Assembly: GCA_025201865.1 (NCBI GenBank)
Contig: MU602682.1
Location: 74,786 to 107,332 of the forward strand
DNA length: 32,547 nt
DNA from: Ramicandelaber brevisporus
Lineage: Eukaryota > Kickxellomycota > Ramicandelaberales > Ramicandelaberaceae
Direction: 5' to 3'
Shown here: positions 25,303 through 32,547 of the stretch, piece after piece
How positions within the stretch are numbered: position 1 is the first letter of the stretch
Layout: the number at the start of each line of letters is the position of its first letter
Notes under the pieces: model-generated
The model's database searches: none
The model's input: only the letters and a program-made list of their open reading frames with translations
Told to the model about the DNA's origin: nothing
Position numbers and translations under genes: made by a program

Positions 25303-27351
25303 TTAGATATCATCGTCTTCATCACTGTAATCGCTCAGTACCAATTCGTCACCATCACCCATGTCACTCAGAACCAATTCATCGCCATCGTCATCGCCAT
25401 CACACTCGTCATTGTGCTGACTCCTCGAGTTATTCGAGCTGATATTGTTGCTGGCAGTTGTGTCCAGCCGGGTAATGAGAAAGCACGAAGTGTGTATTTT
25501 CCCATAAAGTAATCGCAATACAAGAGCAGGAACCATCGATAGTTGTTTGCCTTTATGCTCTTGGTATTGATGTATATTTCTAGATCTTCTAGTGAAATAA
25601 CAATAGCCACAGTCGCATGCAACACAAAGCCAACCTCGAACAATATCTAGATTATACAGTTGACTTGATTGGTTCGTTGATGATGCGAGATATGGGTTGC
25701 TGGTGTGCTGATTGATATTGGGATTGGGATTGGCAATCCTAGAACTTTCTGGTAGAATTGCGTTATCAATCGACTTCTCATTATAGCCGTGTTTCTGCTG
25801 TAAGTGTGTGAGTAGACATTCCGGTACCAGTCTGCATTCGTAACAAATTAACAATCCAGTATCAGTATGATAGCCACATCTACTACCACCAGCGTAGAAG
25901 TCATCCATCTTTAAATACCGAATGATAGGTTGCCTCTTCTTGATAATTGGCTGCTGCTGCGGCTGATTCTCATCGTCTTCGGTATTCGCACGTTTATGTT
26001 TCATAGAAGTGCTATGAGTGTTTCGAATGTGGTAGCGAATAGTATCAACTGTTTTGTATATTGCTTCACAATCTGGAACTGGACATGCCCATCGATCATC
26101 TAACGACTGACGGGACACAGTGAAGGCCGTACCTTGTACATTAATCAAAATTTCAAGTTTGTGTTCATGTCGATGTTTGCAAAGCTGATTAGCTGAGTTG
26201 AACAATCGCCCACAACGAGGATATCCACACTTCCATTGCTTTTGATGACTATTGAATGTTTCTGTGGTCTCATTCTGGTCGACGTTATCTTCATTCTCAT
26301 TCTGAGCATTCATTTCATCGTAACTGTTGTCAAATTTATGCCTTTTCACTCCGCTATTACTAGCCGATACGGCCCCACTTGCTTGATCCATGCGAGTAAT
26401 GAGGAAACACGAAGTGTATATTTTTGCATACTCAAGACGCAGTACGAGTGCTGGGACAGTTGTTATCTGTTCTCCGTGATGAACATTTCTTTTGTGATTA
26501 AACTTGTTAAATGATGTATAACCACAGCATCCACAATTAGATGTAACACACAGCCAGCCTTTAATAATATCCTGATGCTGCTGCTGATATGGTTCGCGAA
26601 TTGCTGATGCGAGGTGTGGGTTGTTTGTGTGCTGATTGATATTGGGATTAACATTTGCATTAACTGCACTTTCTGGTAGAACAGATTTGTCAATTGACTT
26701 CTCATCATACCCATGCTTCTGTTGTAAATGAGTTAATAGACATTCTGGTACCAACTTGCATTGTTGACAAACGAACACTTCAATAGTTCTATGATAGCCA
26801 CAAAGAATTCCATTCACATAAAAGTCATCCACATTGAGAAAATACAGTTTGTACTGAGCCCTCTTTCCTTGAGACTGCTGCTGTTGTCCCTGGTGTCTCC
26901 TAGTATTTTCATGAACTATCCGTATGTGACCGCCTGCAGCATTAACTGTTATGGCTGTTGATTTGCAATTCGGAATTGGACATGACCAACGATCATCCAA
27001 AGACTGTCGAGTCAGAGTGTATGTTCTTCCGGACACACTGAGTTCTGTTTGGAGTCTGTGCTCATGTTGATGCATTTTCATATTGGTGTTACTATTGAAA
27101 CTGCGACTGCATCCAGGATGCTCACATATGACCTTTCGCTGGTCCTGGTCGAAGTCTCCACCGTCATTTTCTGATTTGATGTACTCCTCTTCACTACTAG
27201 CTTCCGAGTCAGACTCGACTTTGGTGTCAATGTCTGAGGTGTGCTGCTCGAGTTTGATATCAGCTGTTGAGAGACTCGGCTCGAGCTTGACTTTCACGTC
27301 GACTTTTGCTACTGCTGCCGTTGGCTCTGTCTTGATCTTCACGGTCGACAT
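25303..27351 (-). CDS. Eight-finger C2H2 zinc finger protein with internal duplication
   Basis: The 682-residue product has two homologous units of about 250 residues (about 72-323 and 371-629). Each has four C2H2 fingers with identical spacing. Unit 1: C76-C81-H94-H98, C124-C129-H142-H147, C195-C198-H208-H213, C268-C273-H286-H291. Unit 2: C375-C380-H393-H397, C423-C428-H441-H446, C503-C506-H516-H521, C576-C581-H594-H599. The third finger sits in a LVPECLLTHLQQKHGY block that resembles the OrsD-type C2H2 domain of fungal proteins, by pattern only. The N-terminal 62 residues hold four psi-K-x-E motifs (IKTE, VKLE, IKLE, IKSE), typical sumoylation sites. The C-terminus is acidic with a DGDELVLSD repeat. 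A nuclear DNA-binding regulator is likely; its targets are unknown. A domesticated transposon protein is an alternative. The ATG is the first in frame. Confidence 0.88.
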   Translation of the reverse strand: MSTVKIKTEPTAAVAKVDVKVKLEPSLSTADIKLEQHTSDIDTKVESDSEASSEEEYIKSENDGGDFDQDQRKVICEHPGCSRSFNSNTNMKMHQHEHRLQTELSVSGRTYTLTRQSLDDRWSCPIPNCKSTAITVNAAGGHIRIVHENTRRHQGQQQQSQGKRAQYKLYFLNVDDFYVNGILCGYHRTIEVFVCQQCKLVPECLLTHLQQKHGYDEKSIDKSVLPESAVNANVNPNINQHTNNPHLASAIREPYQQQHQDIIKGWLCVTSNCGCCGYTSFNKFNHKRNVHHGEQITTVPALVLRLEYAKIYTSCFLITRMDQASGAVSASNSGVKRHKFDNSYDEMNAQNENEDNVDQNETTETFNSHQKQWKCGYPRCGRLFNSANQLCKHRHEHKLEILINVQGTAFTVSRQSLDDRWACPVPDCEAIYKTVDTIRYHIRNTHSTSMKHKRANTEDDENQPQQQPIIKKRQPIIRYLKMDDFYAGGSRCGYHTDTGLLICYECRLVPECLLTHLQQKHGYNEKSIDNAILPESSRIANPNPNINQHTSNPYLASSTNQSSQLYNLDIVRGWLCVACDCGYCYFTRRSRNIHQYQEHKGKQLSMVPALVLRLLYGKIHTSCFLITRLDTTASNNISSNNSRSQHNDECDGDDDGDELVLSDMGDGDELVLSDYSDEDDDI

Positions 27352-28109
27352 AACTGGCTGGCTAGTTGCTGGGTAGATCAGCTGTTATGTTCTGTTCTGT
27401 TCTGTGCTGTTGGTAGTGGTCAATCTTCAGTCGAGTAGTAGTTGAGAGAAGAGAGAATAAACCAGTCACCACATCCGTGATAGCAAAACAAACGCGAATA
27501 TACTCGACTTATTTCGACTTGTCAACATCTTCTTCGTTCCTACATCAGAGCCGGCTTCGGAATCAATACTAGCATCAGCTCCAGCCCTTGTACAAACGGC
27601 CTACGACGCTGTCCGGCTGAAACTGGACAGCCTCCACAGTCTTATGATTCTCACTACCGGATCAACTAATAATCCTTCTCCTTTTGCACATGACATTATC
27701 TGACGTAGCCACAGCCATGGATTGAGAGATAACAGCGAGAGTGCGTCCGGATGGCTGTGACAATGCCCTGATTTGTATTGGCCGATCCTGAAAGTGTGGC
27801 TGAAAAATAAGACGAATGACGCCGGCTGTGGGGGCGCAGCAGCAGCAGCAGCATCAGCAGCAGCAACTACAAGCTTTTTCTTGCACCATTTCACTTCGCC
27901 CTCGGTCGTTCGTTCTTCCTCAACACCTTCTTCCTCAACAACTTTTTTTTCTTGTTCTTCATTGTGCTACAACAACAGACACATCCCTTTTCGACGCCGG
28001 TCGTTGATTTTCTTGCCTTTCCCAAGCATCCTACCTTCAAACCTATTCCTCCCTCATTTCTCCCCCTTTCCATTCTCTTTATTGATAGATTATCATCCAA
28101 CCTCCACAG
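27352..28109. promoter_or_regulatory. Divergent intergenic region, C2H2 gene and subtilisin gene
   Basis: This 758-base gap serves two divergent genes. The subtilisin side (about 27870-28109) is a long pyrimidine-rich leader (TTTTTTTTCTTG, CTTTCC, CCTCC) typical of fungal secreted enzymes. A CAG/GCA tract lies at 27838-27864. The plus strand holds a 63-codon upstream ORF (27816-28007). No TATA box is clear. Confidence 0.5.
27816..28007 (+). other. 63-codon upstream ORF in the subtilisin leader
   Basis: ATG 27816 opens a frame that ends at 28007, 102 bases before the subtilisin ATG. Its product begins with a CAG-coded Gln run and then a hydrophobic stretch, with no recognisable domain. If transcribed it would be an upstream ORF; whether the transcript starts before it is unknown. 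Coding potential of its own seems poor. Confidence 0.3.
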
Positions 28110-29921
28110 ATGCGGCTGGCATCAATTACCTTGTTGGTTGCGACAGCCCTTGCCGCCTCTGCTGTAGAGTCCTTCTCTTCTCCCCTTTCCAGCGCCTCTG
28201 CTTCCGAGCAATCACAGCAGCCACAGGCTCCGCAGAAGGTGTACATTGCCCCTCTCAAGTCCGTTGGCGCGCATATCCAAACCGTTGCCAACAAGTACAT
28301 TGTAACATTCCACAACAGCGTCGACAACGTGAGCAGCCAGATCTCCAGCATTTCCTCAATTGCCCATGTCCAGAACCAGGCTCAGGCGGCGCGCATCGAG
28401 ATGCGCAAGGCTCTCATCTCCAAACAGAAGCAATCTGCCGCAATGTCATCAACAGCATCAAGCGTGACCAATCATATTATGGCTGGTGAGGCTGATGAGC
28501 ACGCAATGGCATCGATCCAGAATGCAATTGATGAAGAAATTGATATTAGTGATTACAAGGGATGCATTGGCACTTTTGATCAGGAAACACTGTCAAAGAT
28601 TCGTGCCATGCCATCAGTGGCGTCGATCGAGCCAGATGTGATTGTGTCAGTTTCTGCACCAGCTCCACAGCAGTACTACAACCCACCTCAATACCAGCAG
28701 CCACAATATCAACAACCACAGTATCAGCAGCCACAATACCAACAGCCACATTACACTCCCAAGTCAGAGAGCGGCAGCAATGATGATGCCCAAGAGTTGC
28801 CTGATGGCGATCATGCTGAAGAACCACAGCAGCCACAACAGCCAGCACCAGCACCAGCACCAGCACCAGCACCGGAGCCAGCACCAGAGCAGCCGCAGCA
28901 GCCGCAGCAGCCGGCACCAGAGCAGCCTCAGTATGAAAACTCTCAGTATCAGCAGCCACAGCAACCAACATATGACGATGGTCAGTCCCAACAGCCAACC
29001 TATCAGCAGCCAACATATCAGCAGCCAACATATCAGCCAGCACTGGTGGTCCAGAAGAGCGAGACGCCGTGGGGTTTGACACGCATCATCCGCCCCAAGA
29101 AGATCACCGACACATCCAAGTACAAGTACGATCTCAAGACATCTGGCCAAGGTGTCAAGGCTTACATTATCGACACTGGTGTGTACACTCAGCATCCAGA
29201 CTTCACCGGTCGCGCCATCAAGGGAAAGAACTTTGTCACATACGAGAGTGACGATGATGGCCATGGTCACGGCTCTCACGTGGCCGGCACAGTTGGTGGT
29301 AACCAGTATGGCGTTGCCAAAGGTGTGACGGTCGTTGCCGTGAAGGTGATGGACCGTGCCGGTAACGGCCCAACATCACAGATTATCCGCGCAATTGACT
29401 GGGTCGTCCGCCAGCACAAGGCTGACCGCAAGCTGCCTGGCTACAAGGGCTCCGTCATCAACATGTCGCTCACGAGCTCACGCTCCGAGGCTCTCAACAA
29501 TGCTGCCGCCGCTGCTGTCAAGGCTGGTGTGCACGTTGTTGCAGCTGCTGGAAACTACTACCAGGATGCCTGCCAGTACTCGCCAGGCACTGCCGAGGGT
29601 GTCATTTCTGTTGGTGCCACTGACCGCGATGACCGCTTTGCATCGTTTTCAAACTGGGGCAAGTGCGTTGACATTCTCGGACCAGGAGTAAACGTAAAGA
29701 GTCTCCGTCCAGGCGGCGGCACCACATACATGTCAGGAACAAGCATGAGCTCGCCGCATGTTGCCGGTGTTGTGTCGTATTTGCTGAGTGAGTCGCCAAG
29801 CGGAATGACGCCAGCGCAAATGAAGACGAAACTGCTGAGCGCTGCTGTTAATGGTGCCATCTCTGGTTTTCCTGATCGTGCTACTCCCAATGTGCTCGTC
29901 TTCCGCCCTGACTCTGTTTAA
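28110..29921 (+). CDS. Secreted subtilisin-like serine protease (S8, proteinase K type) with P/Q repeat linker
   Basis: The 603-residue preproenzyme has a signal peptide (about 1-18), an inhibitor I9-type propeptide (about 60-188, starting NKYIVTFHNSV and ending VASIEPDVIV), a long linker, and a catalytic domain (about 317-603). The triad and oxyanion residues are present: Asp355 in YIIDTGV, His387 in GHGHGSHVAGT, Asn482 in VAAAGN, Ser545 in GTSMSSPH. Their spacing (32, 95, 63) is close to proteinase K. The linker, about 190-315, is unusual: repeated YQQPQ and YQQPT units and an (AP)n block. In the family the propeptide normally joins the protease almost directly. The enzyme should be secreted and cut proteins at broad, mostly hydrophobic sites after autocatalytic removal of the propeptide. 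Its leader is pyrimidine-rich. The ATG is the first before a clean signal peptide. Confidence 0.93.
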   Translation: MRLASITLLVATALAASAVESFSSPLSSASASEQSQQPQAPQKVYIAPLKSVGAHIQTVANKYIVTFHNSVDNVSSQISSISSIAHVQNQAQAARIEMRKALISKQKQSAAMSSTASSVTNHIMAGEADEHAMASIQNAIDEEIDISDYKGCIGTFDQETLSKIRAMPSVASIEPDVIVSVSAPAPQQYYNPPQYQQPQYQQPQYQQPQYQQPHYTPKSESGSNDDAQELPDGDHAEEPQQPQQPAPAPAPAPAPEPAPEQPQQPQQPAPEQPQYENSQYQQPQQPTYDDGQSQQPTYQQPTYQQPTYQPALVVQKSETPWGLTRIIRPKKITDTSKYKYDLKTSGQGVKAYIIDTGVYTQHPDFTGRAIKGKNFVTYESDDDGHGHGSHVAGTVGGNQYGVAKGVTVVAVKVMDRAGNGPTSQIIRAIDWVVRQHKADRKLPGYKGSVINMSLTSSRSEALNNAAAAAVKAGVHVVAAAGNYYQDACQYSPGTAEGVISVGATDRDDRFASFSNWGKCVDILGPGVNVKSLRPGGGTTYMSGTSMSSPHVAGVVSYLLSESPSGMTPAQMKTKLLSAAVNGAISGFPDRATPNVLVFRPDSV

Positions 29922-30278
29922 ATATCCTTCTTTAAGTGTGTATTCTCTTCTACTATGTCTTTAATAGATCGATCATTTCCATCATACTTGCAAAGATATG
30001 GAGAGAGAGAAAGAGAGGTGCAAATCCATCTGGCAATAGCACATTTTATGTATTCAACAGCGAGACTGTCGCAAAACTCGCAACCGAAGAACGCAGACTC
30101 TCTCTCTCCATCACCAGCACATTGTAAACACTCACTATTTCATCATTGTCTGTAACATCAATCTCATTTATTGTTGAACTTCATGCAGGATGATGATGCT
30201 AACGATACGCGAGGATTTGGTCATCTTGCAATGTGTTGCATCTCTCCCCTCCTCCTCCTCCTCCCCTCTCTTTCTCTC

Positions 30279-30318
30279 CACACACACTCACACACACACA
30301 CACTCACACACTCACACA
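30279..30318. repeat. CA-rich microsatellite
   Basis: About 40 bases of CACA with three CACTCACA interruptions, directly after a CTCC run. It is simple sequence in the upstream region of the gene at 31005, without evident function. Confidence 0.85.
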
Positions 30319-30483
30319 TTCACCTCCTGAAAAAGATAAATGAGCACGCGCGCTCATCCCATCGTCAGTCTCGTCTCTCTCTTGCGCTTCACGCACACAC
30401 CACTTTATTTTTAAACTACTTTCCTCTTTGTGTTGTTGTTGTTGTTACTTGGTAGTAGTAGTTGTTGTTGTTGCTGTTGACGG

Positions 30484-30491
30484 TATATATA
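30484..30491 (+). promoter_or_regulatory. TATA box of the PPTY membrane protein gene
   Basis: TATATATA lies after GTT-repeat DNA and before CA repeats. A start site 30 bases later would give a ~490-base leader with no ATG before the annotated start codon, which fits scanning initiation. The assignment is by position only. Confidence 0.5.
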
Positions 30492-30705
30492 CACACACTG
30501 CTGGACAGCATCGCATACCGCCATACCATCACTAGCTAGAGCACACCCACACCAACCCACATTTTGTAGTTCTTGATATTTTTCTACTGACGCTTCCCAT
30601 ACGTCATACCGGAGGGCTGAACAGCGAGGAACGAGGTCGTTTCACACACACAACAACAGCAACACCATCACCACCACTCGCACTTTTCTGAGCTTTTGCT
30701 CCTTC

Positions 30706-30737
30706 TCTGTCTCTCTCTGTCTCTCTCTCTGTCTGTC
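30706..30737. repeat. (CT)n microsatellite in the leader
   Basis: About 32 bases of TCTC/TGTC units in the presumed 5' leader of the gene at 31005. Pyrimidine tracts like this occur near fungal promoters and leaders in this window several times. Confidence 0.8.
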
Positions 30738-31004
30738 AAGCTCTTTCAAGTTTGTCTTCAGAGTGGACTAGCATACCTGCTTCTTTCTGTGTGTTCCTTA
30801 TTCGTCTTTTTCTTCTTGACGTTTTTTCTTTCTTTTCTTTTTTACACTATTTGGAATCCTCCAGCCAGTCACCAAGCGAGCAACAGGGTCAGTCCAGGAA
30901 CAAACCAAAGCAGAGCTTGTCCCCCTTTTTATTGCCTGTATTCTCTTTCTACGTTTTATTCGATATCTACTGTGCTGTTGCGATTGTAATACGGATTGGA
31001 TTTC

Positions 31005-31073
31005 ATGCGCTTGGTACTTGCAGCCCGGTCACTACTCGTAGTCTCCTTGCTGAGCTCGGCTCTGGCTCTGGCT

Positions 31074-31109
<36 letters not shown>

Positions 31110-31778
31110 CAACAGATGAATGCGAATGCAGTTGAAAAACCTCGTCCAGCTGTTGCACCAGCCGCCAACTCTCCTCCGCAAGAAACAGCCGCGCCAGTGA
31201 TGGCTGCTCGTCAAGGTGGTATCTTTGGCGGTTTGTTCGGAGGCGGAGGCGACTCGAAGACATCAGCAACGCCTCCACCCGCTCAACAGACCGACGCTCC
31301 ATCGGATCCGAATAACAACAATGGAGGCGGAGGACACAACACAGCTCGACCTAGCGGGAACGACCAGCAGCCATCCACTCAGCCCACTCCGTCGGATCCC
31401 AATGCTTCATCTGGTGCTCAACCAACTCCAGCTCCATCAGGCTCTCAGCAATCAACACAGTCGGAGGTTGTCATTACTCACACTCTGACATCTACGCGGT
31501 CGGTTCCATTGCATCCAACAACGCCTGCTAACTTTGGTGGAGATGGCGGCAGCAATCAGAGCAAGACCATTATTATTGCGGCGTCGTGCTCGGCTGCAGG
31601 AATAGTACTGCTGGTTGCGCTCATCTTTGGATTACGGAGAAGAAAGTCGCGCGACAGATTTGAGGACGAGGAATATCTGCCACCAAAACCGTACATGGTT
31701 AGCACTCCCGGCTACCCTCCAACTTATAACGATCCATTCAAGAACACTTTGGATCAGTATCATCGAGCTTCCGATTAA
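31005..31778 (+). CDS. Small single-pass membrane protein with poly-Q and PPTY/DPF cytoplasmic tail
   Basis: The start is ATG 31005, the first ATG after the upstream TATA box; the open frame three codons earlier begins with TTG only. The 257-residue product has a signal peptide (about 1-23, RLVLAARSLLVVSLLSSALALA), a poly-Q run of about 14 residues right after it, a Pro/Gly/Asn/Ser/Thr-rich ectodomain of ~150 residues likely to be O-glycosylated, a membrane helix (about 188-209) closed by LRRRKSRDR, and a ~45-residue cytoplasmic tail. The tail has acidic residues, YLPPKPYM, then PPTY (238-241) and DPF (243-245). PPxY binds WW domains, as in Rsp5 adaptors; DPF is a known clathrin adaptor motif. 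A wall-stress sensor-like or endocytic cargo role is a guess. No known family is recognised. Confidence 0.8.
31071..31114 (+). repeat. CAG/CAA trinucleotide tract
   Basis: About 14 consecutive CAG or CAA codons form the poly-Q run just after the predicted signal peptide. Most units are pure CAG, so length change between strains is expected. Confidence 0.9.
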
Positions 31779-31800
31779 GTCGTCGTTGTTTTTTTATTGG

Positions 31801-31820
31801 TTTAGTTTAGTTTAGTTTAG
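31801..31820 (+). repeat. (TTTAG)4 tandem repeat
   Basis: Four perfect copies of TTTAG in the 3' UTR after the stop at 31778. It is not the TTAGGG telomere repeat. No function is evident. Confidence 0.85.
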
Positions 31821-31933
31821 TCTGTTATACTTATTGTTTTTTTTTCTCATTTACTCTCTCTAATTAAGTGAATTATCTCTCAAGGAAACAAATACTAGAA
31901 CGAAGCATGTTTGGACAGAATATTTAAACTAAG

Positions 31934-31939
31934 AATAAA
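31934..31939 (+). terminator. Candidate poly(A) signal of the PPTY membrane protein gene
   Basis: AATAAA lies about 156 bases after the stop codon in the 194-base convergent gap. A TTTATT at 31793-31798 could serve the minus-strand gene in the same way, so the two 3' UTRs may overlap. Confidence 0.4.
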
Positions 31940-31972
31940 ATAATAGTAGTCAAGTGAAAGTGTTAGGCAGTG

Positions 31973-32547
31973 CTAGTGAGATGAGCCGAGGGTGGCACTA
32001 GTGCGACCGTTCCAGCTGCGTACAACTAGTATATGGGCTCCTTGAGACCCAATTGGCATCCTAGCGCTCTTGTTGAGCAAATCTTTGGCCTTAATATCAG
32101 CCACGAGACCAGTCTTGGAGTTGACCAAGAAATCATTGGCGCAGAATGTGGCCAAGAGTGCATTTGCGTCGGTCTCATTCAGTGCATCAGACGCTGGCGC
32201 AGATGGAACTGTCTGGACAGGAACTGGCTCAATCTCAATCTCATTTTCAGGGAACGGTGGCGGAGGAGTAATCTCTTCAGACGGTGGCTGTTGTTCTTCT
32301 CCATCTGCCGAACTACTGGTGTCCGGTCGCTGTTGTTGCTGTTGTTGCTGTTCTGCAAGCTGCTGCTGCTGCTGCTCAGTGGCAGTTTCTTGAGCTGATG
32401 TTGCTGATGGCTTATAGTATCTTGCTGATATCTTTGATAAAGCACCCGCCGCACTGCTGATGAGAGCGCCAAATGCAGCTGTACCTGGCAATACAATTCT
32501 CGATTTCAATGCACTGAACTGCGACGGTGCTTGCTGTTCAGATTGCT
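31973..32547 (-). CDS. Unrecognised protein, C-terminal part (5' end outside window)
   Basis: The frame is open from the right edge of the window to TAG at 31973-31975, with no start before the edge, so this is the last ~190 residues of a longer protein. The visible part starts with a Q/S-rich stretch, then a small-residue, moderately hydrophobic segment (SRIVLPGTAAFGALISSAAGAL), two poly-Q blocks, a Glu/Pro-rich linker, and a compact C-terminal region of about 70 residues (DANALLATFCANDFLVNSKTG..., AHILVVRSWNG) that looks folded. An internal TTG is not a plausible eukaryotic start. I do not recognise the family. It is convergent with the PPTY gene over 194 bases. Confidence 0.7.
   Translation of the reverse strand, partial: QSEQQAPSQFSALKSRIVLPGTAAFGALISSAAGALSKISARYYKPSATSAQETATEQQQQQLAEQQQQQQQRPDTSSSADGEEQQPPSEEITPPPPFPENEIEIEPVPVQTVPSAPASDALNETDANALLATFCANDFLVNSKTGLVADIKAKDLLNKSARMPIGSQGAHILVVRSWNGRTSATLGSSH

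Larger units (their letters stand above)
29922..31004. promoter_or_regulatory. 1.1 kb intergenic and leader region upstream of the PPTY membrane protein gene
   Basis: The region holds the 3' UTR of the subtilisin gene on the left, then CTCC and CA microsatellites (30248-30318), GTT repeats (30428-30479), a TATA box (30484-30491) and a long pyrimidine-rich leader with CT repeats (30706-30737). No frame here looks like a gene. From the TATA box to 31005 there is no ATG at all. Confidence 0.6.

Noticed and set aside
27773-28489. 238-codon plus-strand frame overlapping the subtilisin start
   Set aside because: Starts with TTG, overlaps the signal peptide and propeptide of the subtilisin in another frame, and is mostly low complexity.
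30996-31004. Three-codon-earlier start of the PPTY membrane protein
   Set aside because: The codon is TTG. ATG 31005 begins a standard signal peptide.
31801-31820. TTTAG repeats as interstitial telomere sequence
   Set aside because: The unit lacks the GGG of the usual fungal TTAGGG repeat; it is a short microsatellite in a 3' UTR.
32507-32509. TTG as start of the right-edge minus gene
   Set aside because: The frame is open beyond it to the window edge; TTG is not a likely start in a eukaryotic nucleus.
1-32547. tRNA, rRNA, snRNA, CRISPR array or transposon
   Set aside because: No B-box with tRNA context, no U2/U6 core sequence, no regularly spaced repeats with spacers, and no transposase, reverse transcriptase or terminal repeats were found by eye on either strand.

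Overview
The window looks like nuclear DNA from a fungus, probably an early-diverging (Zoopagomycota or Mucoromycota grade) lineage; I hold the phylum only loosely. The support is a compact eukaryotic layout with single-gene transcription units, intron-free reading frames (one of 7.3 kb), short divergent promoters, a Trm44-type tRNA methyltransferase, LSm7, EMC4, a proteinase K-type secreted subtilisin, and a secreted-Cys-rich/transmembrane/SH3 protein of a fungal style. CAG/CAA, ACC and TTG triplet runs recur, so many proteins carry poly-Q, poly-T or P/Q-rich tracts.

Layout from left to right. 1-5303 (-) is the 5' part of a giant gene whose C-terminus lies outside the window: a disordered P/S/Q-rich head with two PPxY motifs, then a long helical body. 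5304-7159 has no convincing gene but holds a perfect-period 3 x 11 bp repeat. 7160-7402 (+) is a small Gly/Tyr/Ser/Thr-rich protein. 7857-8498 (-) is LSm7 with an added RG/Q-rich N-terminus, divergently paired over 184 bp with EMC4 at 8683-9261 (+). 9538-16875 (+) is a 2,445-residue unrecognised helical protein with a mitochondrial-presequence-like N-terminus. 17080-18906 (-) is the SH3 membrane protein. 19280-20932 (-) is TRM44, divergent over 182 bp from an adhesin-like beta-rich protein at 21115-23526 (+). 23760-24386 (+) is a DNAJC12-type J-protein, convergent at 41 bp with dihydrofolate reductase at 24428-25066 (-). 25303-27351 (-) is an eight-finger C2H2 protein built from an internal duplication. 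28110-29921 (+) is a subtilisin with a P/Q repeat linker. 31005-31778 (+) is a small single-pass membrane protein with a PPTY tail. 31973-32547 (-) is the C-terminal part of an unrecognised gene.

Functional links. There is no biosynthetic cluster or mobile element. The most interesting neighbourhood is the DNAJC12-like co-chaperone beside DHFR. In animals DNAJC12 serves the tetrahydrobiopterin-dependent aromatic amino acid hydroxylases, and DHFR can reduce dihydropterins. A shared 9-mer (CGGTGTCAA) lies upstream of both genes. The rest is housekeeping RNA and ER biology (LSm7, EMC4, TRM44) mixed with secretory and cell-surface proteins.

No tRNA, rRNA, CRISPR array or transposase was seen.
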